This document shows positions 46,050-58,015 of a stretch of DNA of 64,000 nt, in pieces (the stretch's first letter is position 1; every line of letters starts with the position of its first letter). The notes under the pieces are model-generated. The model ran no database searches, was not told the DNA's origin, and saw nothing but the letters and a program-made list of their open reading frames with translations. This DNA comes from Cunninghamia lanceolata (Eukaryota > Streptophyta > Pinopsida > Cupressales > Cupressaceae), in contig BSBN01001807.1 in assembly GCA_027924645.1 (NCBI GenBank), forward strand, positions 10,558,001 to 10,622,000, read 5' to 3'. A program made the translations under genes and the position numbers.

Positions 46050-49021
46050 GGTATTGAGAGAGTATACGCTCCTGGTCCGTAGACTGTTGTGATCACAAAA
46101 GGTCCTAGCCAATTTGGTTCGAATTTACCCTTCTTTTCACGATCCTATTGATTTCTTTGGTTCTCTTTGAGGACAAGGTCACCTAATTGGAACCTTATTT
46201 CCTTGATCTTTTTGTTATAAATGTGGCGAAGATAGTTTTGATAAACTTGAAGGTGATTGAGTGCGGTGAGGCGTCTCTCATCCAGTAGCTCTAGATCATT
46301 CAATCTAGATGTTTTGTATTCCTCATTAGAAATGATATGATGTAACAAAACTCTCAGTGATGGGATCTCGACCTTGATAGGTAAGACAACTTATGTGCCA
46401 TACACAAGAGCATAGGGTGTAGTACCAGTTTCTGATGCTTGTTCGATAAGCCCATAAGGCTAGATTAAGTTGTAGATACCAATCACGACCAGCTTCATTG
46501 ACTATCTTCTTAAAAATTTTGATGATGGTTTTGTTAGAAGCCTCGGCTTGGCCGTTACTTTGGGGATAATAAGGTGTGGAAAGCCTATGTTGGATATGGA
46601 ATTTATTGCATAAATCATAGACTTCTTAGTTTTTAAATGGGCGTCCATTATTGGTAACGATGGCTTGTGGAACTCCATATCAACAAATGATGTAATGGAG
46701 AGTGAATTTGGATATTTGCTTTTTCAGTGATATAGGTCATTGGTATAGCTTCAACCCACTTTGTAAAGTACTTAGTGGTGGTAATGATGAATTTATGGCC
46801 ATTGGATGAGGATGGATGAATCTTTCCTATGAGGTCGAGTCCCCACTATGAGAAAGGCAAAGGAGTAGTAGCAGGTTATAGCTCATGTGCTGAAGCATGT
46901 ATCAAATCCCCATGTTGCTGACATTGTAGGCATCTCTTAGAAAATTGTTGTGCATCTTGCTCCATGGTTGGCCAGTAATACTAAGCTCTCAAGAGTTTCT
47001 TAGTAAGGCTAGGGCCAGTGGAATGTGAACTATAGACACCTTCGTGTACCTCACATAAGGCAACTTTAGCTTCTTCTGAATCAAGACACCGAAGAAGGAT
47101 ACCATTGAGACTCTTACAATAAAGGGTTTCTCCAATGATGGTGTAACAAGAGGCTCGACAGATAAAGGTTTTGCGTTGTGTTGGATAATTGAAATGGAAG
47201 GGTACCATGGCGAAGATACTCGTATATATCCTCGTACCAAGGAGAATTGGGACCAACAATTTCACATATAAGCTCAAATTGTGGGACTTCAAAAGCTGGA
47301 ATTAAAAGTTGTTCAACCAGAAACTCACATCTTTGTGCATTGGTGGGCATATCTAGAAGAGAACCGATTATAACCATAGCATATGTTGCTTTGTTGTTTA
47401 TCCTAAGGATTTGTTCAAATGTGATTTTGGAAAAGTATTTCTTGAAGTCGTCTACCATCAATTTATATGGGAGAAGTTTTTCATCTTTTGTTTGATATTC
47501 GTCCAAAACTTGTTTGATGACCAGCTAAGAATCTCCAAAAAAATGTAGCTATTTGATATCCCATTGTACAGCCATGCATAATCTGGTGGTCAAGGCTTCA
47601 TATTCAACAATGTTGTTGGTACAAGGGAAGGCAATCGTGTATGATTTAGGTATACAATCACCTTGAGGGGTGATGAACAATATTCTAGCTCCAAATCCAT
47701 GTGTATATGAACCCTCAAAATACAGTTGCCAAACTACTGAAGGATATAGATTGAATAACTCTTCATCAGGAAACTCAGGATGGATAGGATGAGTATTTGT
47801 CATTGGTGCTTCTGCTAGTTGATTTGTGATCACTTGTCCCTTTATGGCTTTCCGATCAACATATTCTATGTCAAATTCACTGAGAATCATTATCCATTTT
47901 ACTAATCTGTCTGTGAGTACTACTTTAGACAGAAGATACTTGAGTGGATCAAATTTAGAAATGAGCTTCATTTTTTGGTTCAACATATAGTGCCGCAACT
48001 TTTGGGAAACAAACACTATAGCTAAACATGCTTTTTACATGTATGAATAATTAAGCTCATAGCTAACAAGAGTTCTGCTAATATAATAGATAGCCAATTC
48101 TTTCCCCGAGTCATCATGTTGAGCTAAAAGGGCACCTAGAGCCGTTGTTGTTGAAGAAATGTATAGTAGCAATGGTCGATCAGGCATAGGAGGTACCAGT
48201 ACGGGAAGTGTAGCTAGATATTTCTTTATTTGATCAAAAGCTTGTTGACACTTATCATCCCATTTAAAAGGTTCTCCCTTCCGAAGCAGGTGTTGAAAAG
48301 GATGACATTATCTGCTAGTTGTGAAATGAACCTGTGGATAGATTGTAATATGCCTTGAAGATTGCGAAGCTATTTCAAATTTGATGGTGGAGGCATGTTA
48401 ACTATAGCTTTTACCTTATTTGGATCAACTTCTATGCCTCTTCGAGATACAATGTAACCCAATAGCTTTCTAGAAGTCACCCCAAATACACATTTCTTAG
48501 CATTTAATCTCACTTGATACTTTTCCAGTTTGTCAAAGATATGTTCTAGTACTTTTAGATGACCTTCTCTGGTTTTTAATTTTCCCAAGATATCAACATA
48601 ATCTTCCATTGTGGTGTGAAAAAAATTGTGGAAGATAACGGTCATGGCCCGTTGATATGTAGCTCTTGCATTCTTAAGATCAAAAGGCATTACTTTCCAG
48701 CAATAAGTACCCCATGGACATATGAAAGTTGTTTTATGTTGATCTTTGGGAGTGATTAGAATTTGATTATAGCTAGAAAATCCATCCAATAGTGATTACA
48801 TTTCATGTCATGTTGTAAGATCAACAATGATATCTATGCTTGGAAGTGGAAAATCATCTTTAGGGCAGTCTTTGTTGAGATCTCTGAAATTGGTGCAGTA
48901 ACGGATGCCCCCATTCGGTTTAGAAATAGGTACTAGATTTAAAACCCATTCAGGATAATCATTAGGCCGTATGAACTTAGCATCGAACAGTTTCTGAATT
49001 TCTACTTTGACCAAGAGTGTT
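46050..49021 (-). pseudogene. pol: Outer Tat pol, distal half: RT, RNase H, aRNase H, integrase
   Basis: Minus strand, in order: reverse transcriptase (49021-48370, EIQKLFDAKFIRP, LNKDCPKDDFPLPSID), RNase H (about 48300-47900, SQKLRHYML), archaeal-type RNase H (about 47890-47500, QLYFEGSYTHGFGA, NNIVEYEAL), linker, integrase zinc finger (VHEGVYSSHS, YYWPTMEQDAQQF-RCLQC) and integrase core and C-terminus (ERRLTALNHLQVYQNYLRHI, FQLGDLVLKENQRN, about 46150-46350). Two RNase H domains with the archaeal-type one after the first is the classic Tat order. The RT catalytic box reads EDYVDILG, lacking the second Asp of YVDD. The archaeal-type RNase H has FEGS for FDGS. Many stops and several frame changes add to this. 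The frame continues at 60516 across the inner element. Confidence 0.88.
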
Positions 49022-49331
49022 TGTTGACCTATTTTTCCTCTAACAGGAGTCAAAATATTCAAGCAAGATCAGCCAGTATGCATATCCTCATGAAGGCCAT
49101 ATTATTGATCCTGAGGTCTTAACCCAATTTCAAAATCTAAATCTTGCCTGAGGAAGCTTACCATGTGAAAGAGCTTGAAAAAATAGGCAAGTTTGCTTTT
49201 TACATCACCCTGATATTCACTAAAAGGAGGAAGTTATGTGGGGTCATCATCTGGTCAAGCCCTGATGTTCTAATATCGGGTGATATTTCTAATATCGGGT
49301 CATATTTCTAAGATCGGGTGATATTTTGAAC

Positions 49332-49360
49332 ATTGGGTGATATTCTGAATATCACCCAAT
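49332..49360. repeat. LTR palindrome, 14-bp arms
   Basis: ATTGGGTGATATTC, T, GAATATCACCCAAT: a perfect inverted repeat. The 3' LTR has the same palindrome with ATCGGG and CCCGAT ends at 58326-58354, also perfect. Confidence 0.9.
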
Positions 49361-50283
49361 ATTCTAAATATCATCCTTCCTTCCAAATATCTCCCTGATG
49401 TGACGATGACATCACCCTCATAACTCGATATTGCAAATATCACCCTATCTTCCAACTATTCCCCCCATCCAATAACATGACGATGACATCATGGTAACTA
49501 CAGTGATAAACCAAGCCATATGCCGCTGACATCATCCAGATCCATTCCGAGGGGAGATCATCTTTCTTGCAAGGGTCATCATATTTCTGCCAACCCGATC
49601 TTTCGTATCAGGGTGATATTTTAACATCGGGTGATCTTAGTTGAAGATCATCCTGATGTTGGTGCTACGAAGTTTCTAAGTATGACCCAATCTTCTGAGG
49701 GGTCATCACATTTGAATATCGGGTGACCTTAGTTGAAGATCATCCTGATGTTATGTTTTCACTTCATGATCATCTGGATCATCTTGACGCTGCTGACATC
49801 ATTCCTATGTCAGGGCGATGTCTTCTTATTTCACAATTTCATGCTTTTCTGCAAGGGGTGATATTTCCAAATATCAGTCATATTCCAAAGATCACCTTGA
49901 TCTTACGATGAGGCTACAATGCAACCTGATATTTTGCAGGGGGTGATATTTCTAAATATCATCCTGCCCTGAATATCATGATGATGTTGTCATAACCCGC
50001 AGGGGTCATATTTTCCTTAACACCAGTTAGCATTTGAAGATCATCCTAATGTTCAACATGATGGTGATGTCATCAGGATGTTTGTGGACATGATCATCTG
50101 GGTCATTGGTGAGACATATGAAGTCGGCAGAGCAGCAGGAGCTTCCTCCGATGCATCGGTTTATGCCGAAGAGGTTGAATATCATTATCAGGTTTCTTCA
50201 GGATGACGATGATATTTCCAAATATCATGTACCTTACAAATATCGCTCTTGCTTCCGAATATCACCCTACTCTAATGTGCTGA

Positions 50284-50364
50284 TGACGTCACCTGGATAT
50301 GAGGAGGTATGTTGTATGAACATCATCAGGAGGATCTTTCCCCCATGACATGCTGTTGACGTCA
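50284..50364. promoter_or_regulatory. TGACGTCA sites in 5' LTR
   Basis: Exact TGACGTCA octamers at 50284-50291 and 50357-50364, with a decayed one (TGACATCA) near 49411. This palindrome is the core site of plant bZIP factors (TGA/as-1, CRE type). Confidence 0.5.
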
Positions 50365-51067
50365 TCCTGATTTTCAAACATCGAGGTGATATTTTATATC
50401 ATGTTACTTCCGGCAGGAGGATATTTCACATCAGGAGGATATTTCATATCGGGGTGACATTCTATATTGGGCTAACATGCAATCGACCCACCGATATTGG
50501 GGAGTCTTGTCGACGGAACATGCTGAGGAGGAGGATGATGATGATGCTCATGATGATGCCGTCGGGAGCAAAATCACTGACATGATATATGCTCACGGCT
50601 TAGCTTATAAAGTGATGGAGGTGTCTCCTCCGAGTGCATGTGGGATAATCATGTCTTGCAGAAATTTGAAAATATCAGGATGATGACCTTTTGGCGGGAA
50701 TTCTTCGGGAAGGTTCCCACTTCCATTTTTTATTCAGATCTGCATGTCGGTTGAGTGGACTTTTCAGCGATGACCTTTTTGAGTTGGTGCGGATGTTTCC
50801 CGCATTCATTACAGGAGGAGGCAGCTCACATTAATGATCAGAAATATCTTGCCACCGCCTAGTTTTAGATATTTTCTCCACCACATGGGTGTGGAAGATC
50901 GAGGAGTGAGCTGCTCACATTAATGATTCTAAATATCTCCTCACCTGCCCCTGTTCTAGATCCTTTGGTGCCATTACTCCTGGCAGGTGGACGTCCCTTT
51001 AGGAGGATATTTTTTATTGCAGCTCTCTTAGCGAATTAGGTTATCGACTTAGGTTAGATGAAGATGC

Positions 51068-51074
51068 TATATAA
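51068..51074 (+). promoter_or_regulatory. TATA box of 5' LTR
   Basis: TATATAA in GATGCTATATAAGCT. The 3' LTR copy is at 59967-59973. It is placed about 540 bases before the LTR end, leaving an R-U5 of plausible length. Confidence 0.65.
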
Positions 51075-51614
51075 GCTAAGGCTTATGATGTAAATAGGGT
51101 TGGAAGTTTTTTGGAGCATCCTGTTCTCCCTATTTCCAAACAGAACTTTTCATGTTATAACCTTGCCTTTTATTAGATATATGCAAGCTATCATGCATTT
51201 TGCTGATTTCTCTATCTTTGTGTGAATCTGCATATGGTTGTCTGTGAATATCTCTTGTTCCTCTCAATCATCTTGCTTCTCACCTCTGTTAGAATCATCT
51301 ATTCTATGTACATTTGCTCGTTGTATCTGGTTGTGTTGTGCATGCTTCAGTTTTGCAAAGGTTCTTTAGAACTGTCTGGTGCATCACCCTTTCAGGTTTT
51401 TAAGTATTGTTGCTTTATCTTTCATTTCAGTACATTTCTCCTTTTCACCCCAAAATACAGTAGTTTTAGGTGATAACTAAACAAGGAAGCCGGCCTTCTC
51501 CGGAGGTTTGATCTCATTTAGCAAAGTCCCACACTTAGAGATCATCCCCATTGTGTCGTTGGAATGCTTGGAGTCCCATTCAAGCAGGGTGCAATTTCAT
51601 GTGACAACAGTTTC

Positions 51615-51632
51615 TAGCACGCCCGGTGGGAC
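51615..51632 (+). other. Probable primer binding site of inner Tat element
   Basis: TAGCACGCCCGGTGGGAC starts five bases after the LTR. A functional site should begin TGG (complement of tRNA CCA), so TAG looks like a G to A change. The tRNA species was not assigned. Confidence 0.6.
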
Positions 51633-51761
51633 AATACAAACTCTTATTACTGGTTTTGATGTGCAACCGGTGATTTTCTGACCTATAGGAGGTTAGAAAT
51701 TACATATCTGGCAACTCATATTAAGGAAGATCAGGCAAACCAGTTCTGCTGATATACTTTT

Positions 51762-54700
51762 ATGAAAAGGATACAAACTAGGAGTTTAAGTTCAAGCTCA
51801 TTTAATTATCTACAGCTTTCTCCACCTAGGAGGCAGAGTAGAACTGTAGTAAGAACTCCCTATTCTAAGAGGACATTGTCAACTCCACCAAATTTTAGAC
51901 CAGTTGCCTCCATAGTCCTTGTAGCAACCCAAGCAAACCCACCTCCAGCTGCTCATATGGCAAGAAATCAGCCATTTGTGGCTTTTGATGGGGGAAGCCC
52001 TTTGAACTTAGCAGTACATGATGCCATACCTATGGCAGCCTTGAAGAGCCTGCCCTATTTCATAGGGGAAACCCAAACTATACCTATTGAACACATAAGA
52101 GATGTGGCTTCTCTATGTGGGTTACATCATGTAACACAAGAGAATGTGGCCATCAGATTACTAGCTGCCTCATTCAAAGGGAAGGCATTACAATGGTTCA
52201 GAAGTCTACCAGTATAAACTATAGGAACCTGGGATGAATTAGGAGACAAGCTGAATAAGCAGTTCCAGGATAAATCAGATAATCTGTCATTGGTGGAACA
52301 GATGACCACCATAAAGAGAGCTCCTCAGGAACCAATGATGGACTTCAACTTCAGATTTCAGAAGACATGGGACAGAATCCCTGCCACAGTAAGACCTCCA
52401 GCTGAGTATGCATTCTTATATTTCTTGAAAGCTTTAAATAGTGATATTTCAGTGATGATACAATCACTAGGAGGTGCAAGCCTACCTGATGCCTATGAAA
52501 TAGCCATCAGAGCAGAGAACAGTCTAATTCAGGCTGGAAAAATAGCACCTAGGCCCTTTATGCCCATCTTCCCTGAGATCCAGGCTTTTATGCCTTTACC
52601 CACCCCATATTTTGTCCCTACACCTGTTGTTGCAACATTATCAAGTACCTCCACTTTTGAACCTGCTGCCTCTAGTTCATCTCAAGAGCTAAAGGAGATA
52701 AAAAGTAACTAGCAGAAAATAGAAAATCTTCTGCAGACTTTTGGGAACGATCTAATAAGCATTAAGAACCAACAGTCTCAAGGTAGGCAGCCTTATCAAC
52801 AACAATATCAGGGGCAGAACCAAGCATATCAGGGGCAGGGTCAACCTTACCAGGCAAATAGGCCCTCTTATCAGAACAACTACCAAGGTGTCAGGCAAAA
52901 TATCAACCAAAGGCCTTTTCAGCCTTACAATCCAGCACCTATTAATGCAGCAAGGGACCTTGTCCCTGTTCAAAATAACATTGCAGTTGATTATGATTGG
53001 TGTGTCCCATGCCATATGCCACACAATCAGGCAGCCTGTTCAAGTGGAGTCTTAAATCAGGCTATGATGGCACAAAATGTGGCAGCTACACAGCCATACA
53101 CACCAAATGATGGAGCTATACAACAACAAGAGCAACCTCAAAATGATTCTGCTTTCATGAATTGGTAGGAAGGAGAATTTTGTGGGGTAAACAGTGATAG
53201 TAATCTAGTTGCTGCCAATACAAGGGCTAAGAAGAGGGGTTATGAGGTTGAGCCAACAGCAATCAAAGGTAGAGGACATACTGATGCTTCCACATCCCAT
53301 ATTACTCACATCTTGCAAAGAAGTACACCAGCAACAGCAAGGGAGATGCCTCATTTACAGGCTGATACTACTGCTACAAAGTCAAGTCAGAAGGTAGGTG
53401 CCTCTCCACCTTTCAATATTATTGAAAACATGAAAAAGATGAATGTAACCATGTCTATGTGGGATTCCTTAGCAATCCCTGGCCAAAAGAAGATGTTGCA
53501 GTTTGCCTTGTCTGATTTGAAGGTATCCAATGATACCACTGTTGACCCAGATAGGACTGTCCTTGCTAATTCATCCCAAGATGACATCAAGCAGCCCAAC
53601 CAAGGTGCCAAACCTCTTCTCTTTTATGTATCACTGATAATTGGGGACAAACTAGTGCACAATTGCATAGTGGATAGTGGAGCAAACAGTTATGTCATGC
53701 CTAAGCAGATTACAGATCAGTTAGGGCTTAAGTACCAGCCACTTGAGAAACATGTACTCCAGCTGGATGGTACATCTGTTAATATTGTGGGTATCATAAG
53801 AGACCTAGGTCTCACCCTACACACCTGCCCCAATATTTCTATTTCACAGGAGGTGTTCATAATAGATTTGCCTCCTCATTTTGCCATGTGCTTATCAAGG
53901 GAATTTACAGCCAAAATAGGAGGATATCTATCTTCTGACTGGTCCCACATGTTTTTCAGGACTAGATATGGCACCAAAGTAACTTTGAAATCTGAGTTAC
54001 TTTCAGACTATCACATAAAGCCTTACACACCCAGTGTTGTTAATGCAAATTGCATTATCTCTGATGACCCTGAACTAGTTGCTGCTTAGAAACTACAAGT
54101 TGAGAGCATACCAGAGGTACTCTTGAGGGAGTGGGCCTTTGAAAATGTTGTGGATGATCCTGAGGGACATATCTAAGAAACTGGCATTGGAGTGTACATA
54201 TTGCATGAGCATGAAACAGCAATACCAAGTCTTCTGAAGAAAGCAGAGCAGCAGGTAGAACAACATGATGAGGTATGAAAAATATATTTTGATGGCTCTA
54301 GGGGCAAAAATGGATCTGGTGGTGGTGCAATGCTTGTGTCACCACAAGGTGAAAATTATTATGTTTCTTTTTGTTTTGCCTTTTCTTGTACTAACAACAC
54401 TGCTGAGTATGAAGGGTTGATCCAAGGTCTGCAGTGGGCAAGAAGGAGGAAGATCGGCTGTCTACAGGTGTTTGAAGATAGTGAGCTCATTGTGAATCAA
54501 GTGAGGGGACTACACCTTACAAAAAGTGATGCTCTGAAGTGCTACAAACACAGGGTATGGAATTTGATTGAAGAGTTTGATGCTTTCAATCTGATCTCCA
54601 TTCCAAGGAGTCAGAACCATCATGCTGACAGATTAGCTTCAATTGGGGCTCAATTTGACATCCCCAGTGATATTCAAAGGGAGAAGGTTCAACCTCATGT

Positions 54701-57700
54701 AAAAATAATTTCTAGGCCTTCTATCCCTGATAATAATATTCATTGGCAAGTTTTTGACAGTGATGAACAGATCCTGAGGTTCCTATTAGAGGAAGATGAG
54801 TTTTCCATGATGAATCAGGATAAACTCAAACAACAGTATGACAATGATCAAATCATTCAGCTAAGAACAAATAAGCTGCCCAAGGGATTGGTCACCTTGG
54901 AATCTATTTTTGGCACTGATGACCAAAAGAAGAAGACAAAAACTAGTATGCAAGTAAAGGAGGAGTATTATGAAGAGATAGAAATTTTCAAGGGTAGACT
55001 CCTTAAAATTGGTAAAATTTGCTCAGCTGAAGATAGAAGAGCTTTCATTGCTCTTTGTAAAGAATTTGAAGAGGTGTTTGCTTGGGATTATGCAGACTTA
55101 AGGGGATTTGATCCTCATATTTCCCAACACACCATAGAGTTAGAGCCAGGTATAAAACCTGTGAGGCAGAAACAGAGACCTCTGAATCCAAAGCTAGAAC
55201 CCCTGATGATCAAGGAACTAACCAAGCTGATTGAGGGGAAGATCATCTTTCCAATCAAGCACACTTCTTGGGTTTCTAACCTTGTGCCTGTGAGGAAGAA
55301 AAATGGGGAGATCAGGCTGTGTGTTGACTTCAAAGACCTCAACAGAGCCTCCCTAAAAGACCACTACCCATTGCCTTCAATGGAGCAACTTCTGCAGGTG
55401 GTGGCTGGCTCAGAAAGGTTTTCTTTGCTTGATGGATTTTTTGGTTATAACCAGGTGCTAGTCAAGGAAGAAGACCAATTCAAGACTTCTTTCACAATCA
55501 AGTGGGGTACTATGGCCTACAAGAGGATGCCTTTTGGCCTCTCAAATGCTGGCTCTACTTTTTAAAGAGCCATGGACATGGCCTTTAGGGGTCTGATGTA
55601 TAAGCTAGTGCTGGTTTACCTGGATGACATAACAGTCTTCTCTAAGAATGCATCTGAGCATTTATCCCACCTAAGTCTAGTCTTTGAAAGATGCAGAGAG
55701 TTTGGGATATCCCTCAATCCAAAGAAATATATTTTTGTTGTACATGAGGGCAAGTTGTTGGGGCATGTTGTGTCAAAGGAGGGTATTACCATTGATGAGA
55801 GAATAAAGGCCATTTTGCAGTTGCCCTTACCCAGTCATAAGAAGGGACTACAGCGCTTCATTGGCAGAATTAACTTTCTGAGAAGGTTCATACCTGATAT
55901 TGCAAATCTCTTAAAACCCTTGATGTCTATGTTGAAAAAGAACATAACTTTCAGTTGGACATCAGAGGCCAGACTTAGCTTCCAGTCCATAAAGGAGGCA
56001 TTAGCAACTGCACCAACCCTGATCAATCCTGATTTCTCTAAGGAATTTATCCTGTATGCTTATGGCGGCTTGGATACCATCTCTGTGATTCTGGTGCAGC
56101 AGCAGAGCGAGAGTTTTGAGCAACCAATCACCTTCTTCAGCCAAGGGTTGGAGGAGTATGAGCAGAAGTATAGCTTCGTTGAAAAGCATGTCCTAACAGT
56201 AGTTAAGATCCTAAAAAAGTTTAGGCATCTTGTTTCAAATAACAAGATACACCTGATGCTGGCTCATCCTAGTGTGAAGGAGTTCCTGCTGAATAAAGAT
56301 GTTAATGAGAAAAGGGTTGGTTGGATCACCAAGGTCATAGAATATGATGTGGAGATCAAGATAACCAAGCTGGTCAGAGGCAGAGGACTTAGTGAGCAGC
56401 TTGTCACTAGTTCTAAGGATGAGGTAGAGGAAGAACAAGAGGTGCTCCTGATCATAGAAGAGGAGCATCAAGATGATACAACAGCAGTAGGTACTAGTTG
56501 GGCTAATGATATGACCCAATTTTTGCAAACTGGTAGATATCCTGCAGGCTTAGATAAAGCTAAAAGAAGATACTTTAGGCTGCAATCCATTCCATATGTT
56601 TTAATAGAAGGCATCCTTTTCAGAAAGGACTTTAATGGTGTATTGCTTAGATGTGTTGATACCGATCAGACTGACAGGGTGCTACATGAATCCCATGACG
56701 GAACAGCAGGGGGTCATTTTGCCCCAAGGACTACTACTTGGAAAGTAATGAGAGCTGGCTATTATTGGCCTAGATTATTTAAGGATGCCCATGCATGGGC
56801 TAGAAAGTGTGTTAAGTGTGCCCTTTTTGCAGGAAAAGAGAGGCTGCCAGCTTTGCCTCTACACCCAATCCAGGTAGAGTAGCCCTTTATGAGATGTGGC
56901 ATTGATTTTATTGGACCTATCAACCCACCATCAAGTGCAGGCCACAGGTGGATACTCACAGCCACAGACTACTTCACAAGATGGACTAAAGCAGTGGCTC
57001 TGAAAGAATCTAATGAGAGTGCTATTTTGAATTTTTATTGTGATTTGGTCTCCAGATTTGGAGTGCCTGAATCAATCATCTCTGATAATGCTCTAGCTTT
57101 TGTTGGCCTAAGAATAACTGACTGGGCTGTCAAGAATGGGATTTATTTGAATACTTCATCAAATTATTATCCACAGGGTAATGGTTTGGCTGAATCCACA
57201 AACAAAAATCTTATCAGGATTATTAAGAGGGCAATGGAGAATAATCAGAGGACTTGGCACACTGATTTGAAGTTTGCTCTGTGGGCTAATAGGATAACTC
57301 CTAAGAGGTCTATTGGGAACTCCCCTTATCTGCTAGAGTATGGAAAGGAGGCAAGGTTGCCTATGTCTATGGAACTGCCAGCACTGGACATCATGCATCA
57401 TCTAGAAATGCTTAAAGCAGAAAGCCCCATGGCTGTAAGATATGCTCATCTTATGGAGCTGGAGGAAAGCAGAGATAAAGCTATGGCAGCCATGGAACGT
57501 CATCAGCTGCAAACAAAAAGAAATTTTGACAAGAAGGCCACCCCCAAACATTTTAGAGTGGGTGATATGGTGCTCAAATGGGATGAGTTGAGGAGTAGAC
57601 CAGGGAAGCATTCCAAATTTGATAGCATGTGGAGTGGCCCCTTTCTCATTACTGAATGCAAGGAACACAATGCATTTCAGTTGTCAAATATGAATGGAGA

Positions 57701-57755
57701 AAATCTGCATATCCCAGTCAATGGGATACACTTGAAAAGGTGTTTTGAGGTATGA
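51762..57755 (+). pseudogene. gag-pol: Inner Tat gag-pol, single frame, 8 stops
   Basis: 1998 codons in one frame with no frameshift; stops are at 52215 TAA, 52710 TAG, 53166 TAG, 54087 TAG, 54174 TAA, 54276 TGA, 55563 TAA and 56880 TAG. Order: Gag core (about 51950-52560, KALQWFRSLP), Gln-rich linker, zinc knuckle CVPCHMPHNQAAC (53001-53039, C-x2-C-x3-H-x4-C), protease VDSGANSYVMP (about 53673), archaeal-type RNase H (about 54279-54660), RT (about 55020-55850, RLCVDFKDLN, YLDD at 55617-55628), second RNase H (about 55990-56400), integrase finger (HESHDGTAGGHF, CVKC) and core (56889 on, DFIGP, SDNALAF, GLAEST). The first RNase H keeps all four acidic residues (FDGS, AEYEG, EDSEL, HADRL); the second has lost its Asp residues (YAYGG, RGRGLSEQ). 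The ATG at 51762 is the first in frame, 152 bases after the LTR. Confidence 0.95.
54279..54662 (+). other. Archaeal-type RNase H domain placed before RT
   Basis: Runs from IYFDGSRGKNGSGGGAM to HHADRLASIGA. The DEDD set is present: Asp in YFDGS, Glu in AEYEG, Asp in FEDSEL, Asp in HADRL. In the outer element the same type of domain lies after RT and RNase H. The TGA at 54276 lies just before it. Confidence 0.9.
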
Positions 57756-58015
57756 GCACCCTGTAAATTAGTAGGTTAGACTTCTTGTTTTCAATCAGTG
57801 TTGTTGCACAGTAGTTTAGATCCTTTTACTTCCCTAAGTGCTTCTGCACAGGCTGCTTTGTCATTAGGAGAAAGCAGGCCTTCTCCCCTTTTTTGTGTTT
57901 TGAGAGGCAGGTCCTAGTTTCCCAGCATATTTTAAACTTGACTCCATGCCCAATGGATGCTTAAGGCCACTGATCTCATGTTTAGCAGGCAAACATCCCA
58001 TAGAGGTCACCAAAT
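57756..58015 (+). other. 3' untranslated part of inner Tat element
   Basis: 260 bases between the gag-pol stop and the 3' LTR. The sequence before the LTR (CATAGAGGTCACCAAAT) is only weakly purine-rich as a polypurine tract. Confidence 0.6.

Larger units (their letters stand above)
49022..51609 (+). repeat. 5' LTR of inner Tat element
   Basis: 2588 bp. U3 is crowded with GGGTGATATT and ATATCACCC words in both orientations and with TGACGTCA sites. It contains a 92-base segment (between two GATCATCCTGATGTT words near 49650 and 49740) that the 3' LTR lacks. Open frames inside it are not genes. Confidence 0.93.

Noticed and set aside
50106..50683. Open frames inside the inner Tat 5' LTR
   Set aside because: They are repeated in the 3' LTR (59020-59582), lie in U3, match no domain and overlap palindromic promoter sequence.
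51222..51473. Hydrophobic open frame near the end of the LTR, also at 60121
   Set aside because: T-rich R-U5 sequence present in both LTRs; no domain, and the hydrophobicity follows from base composition.
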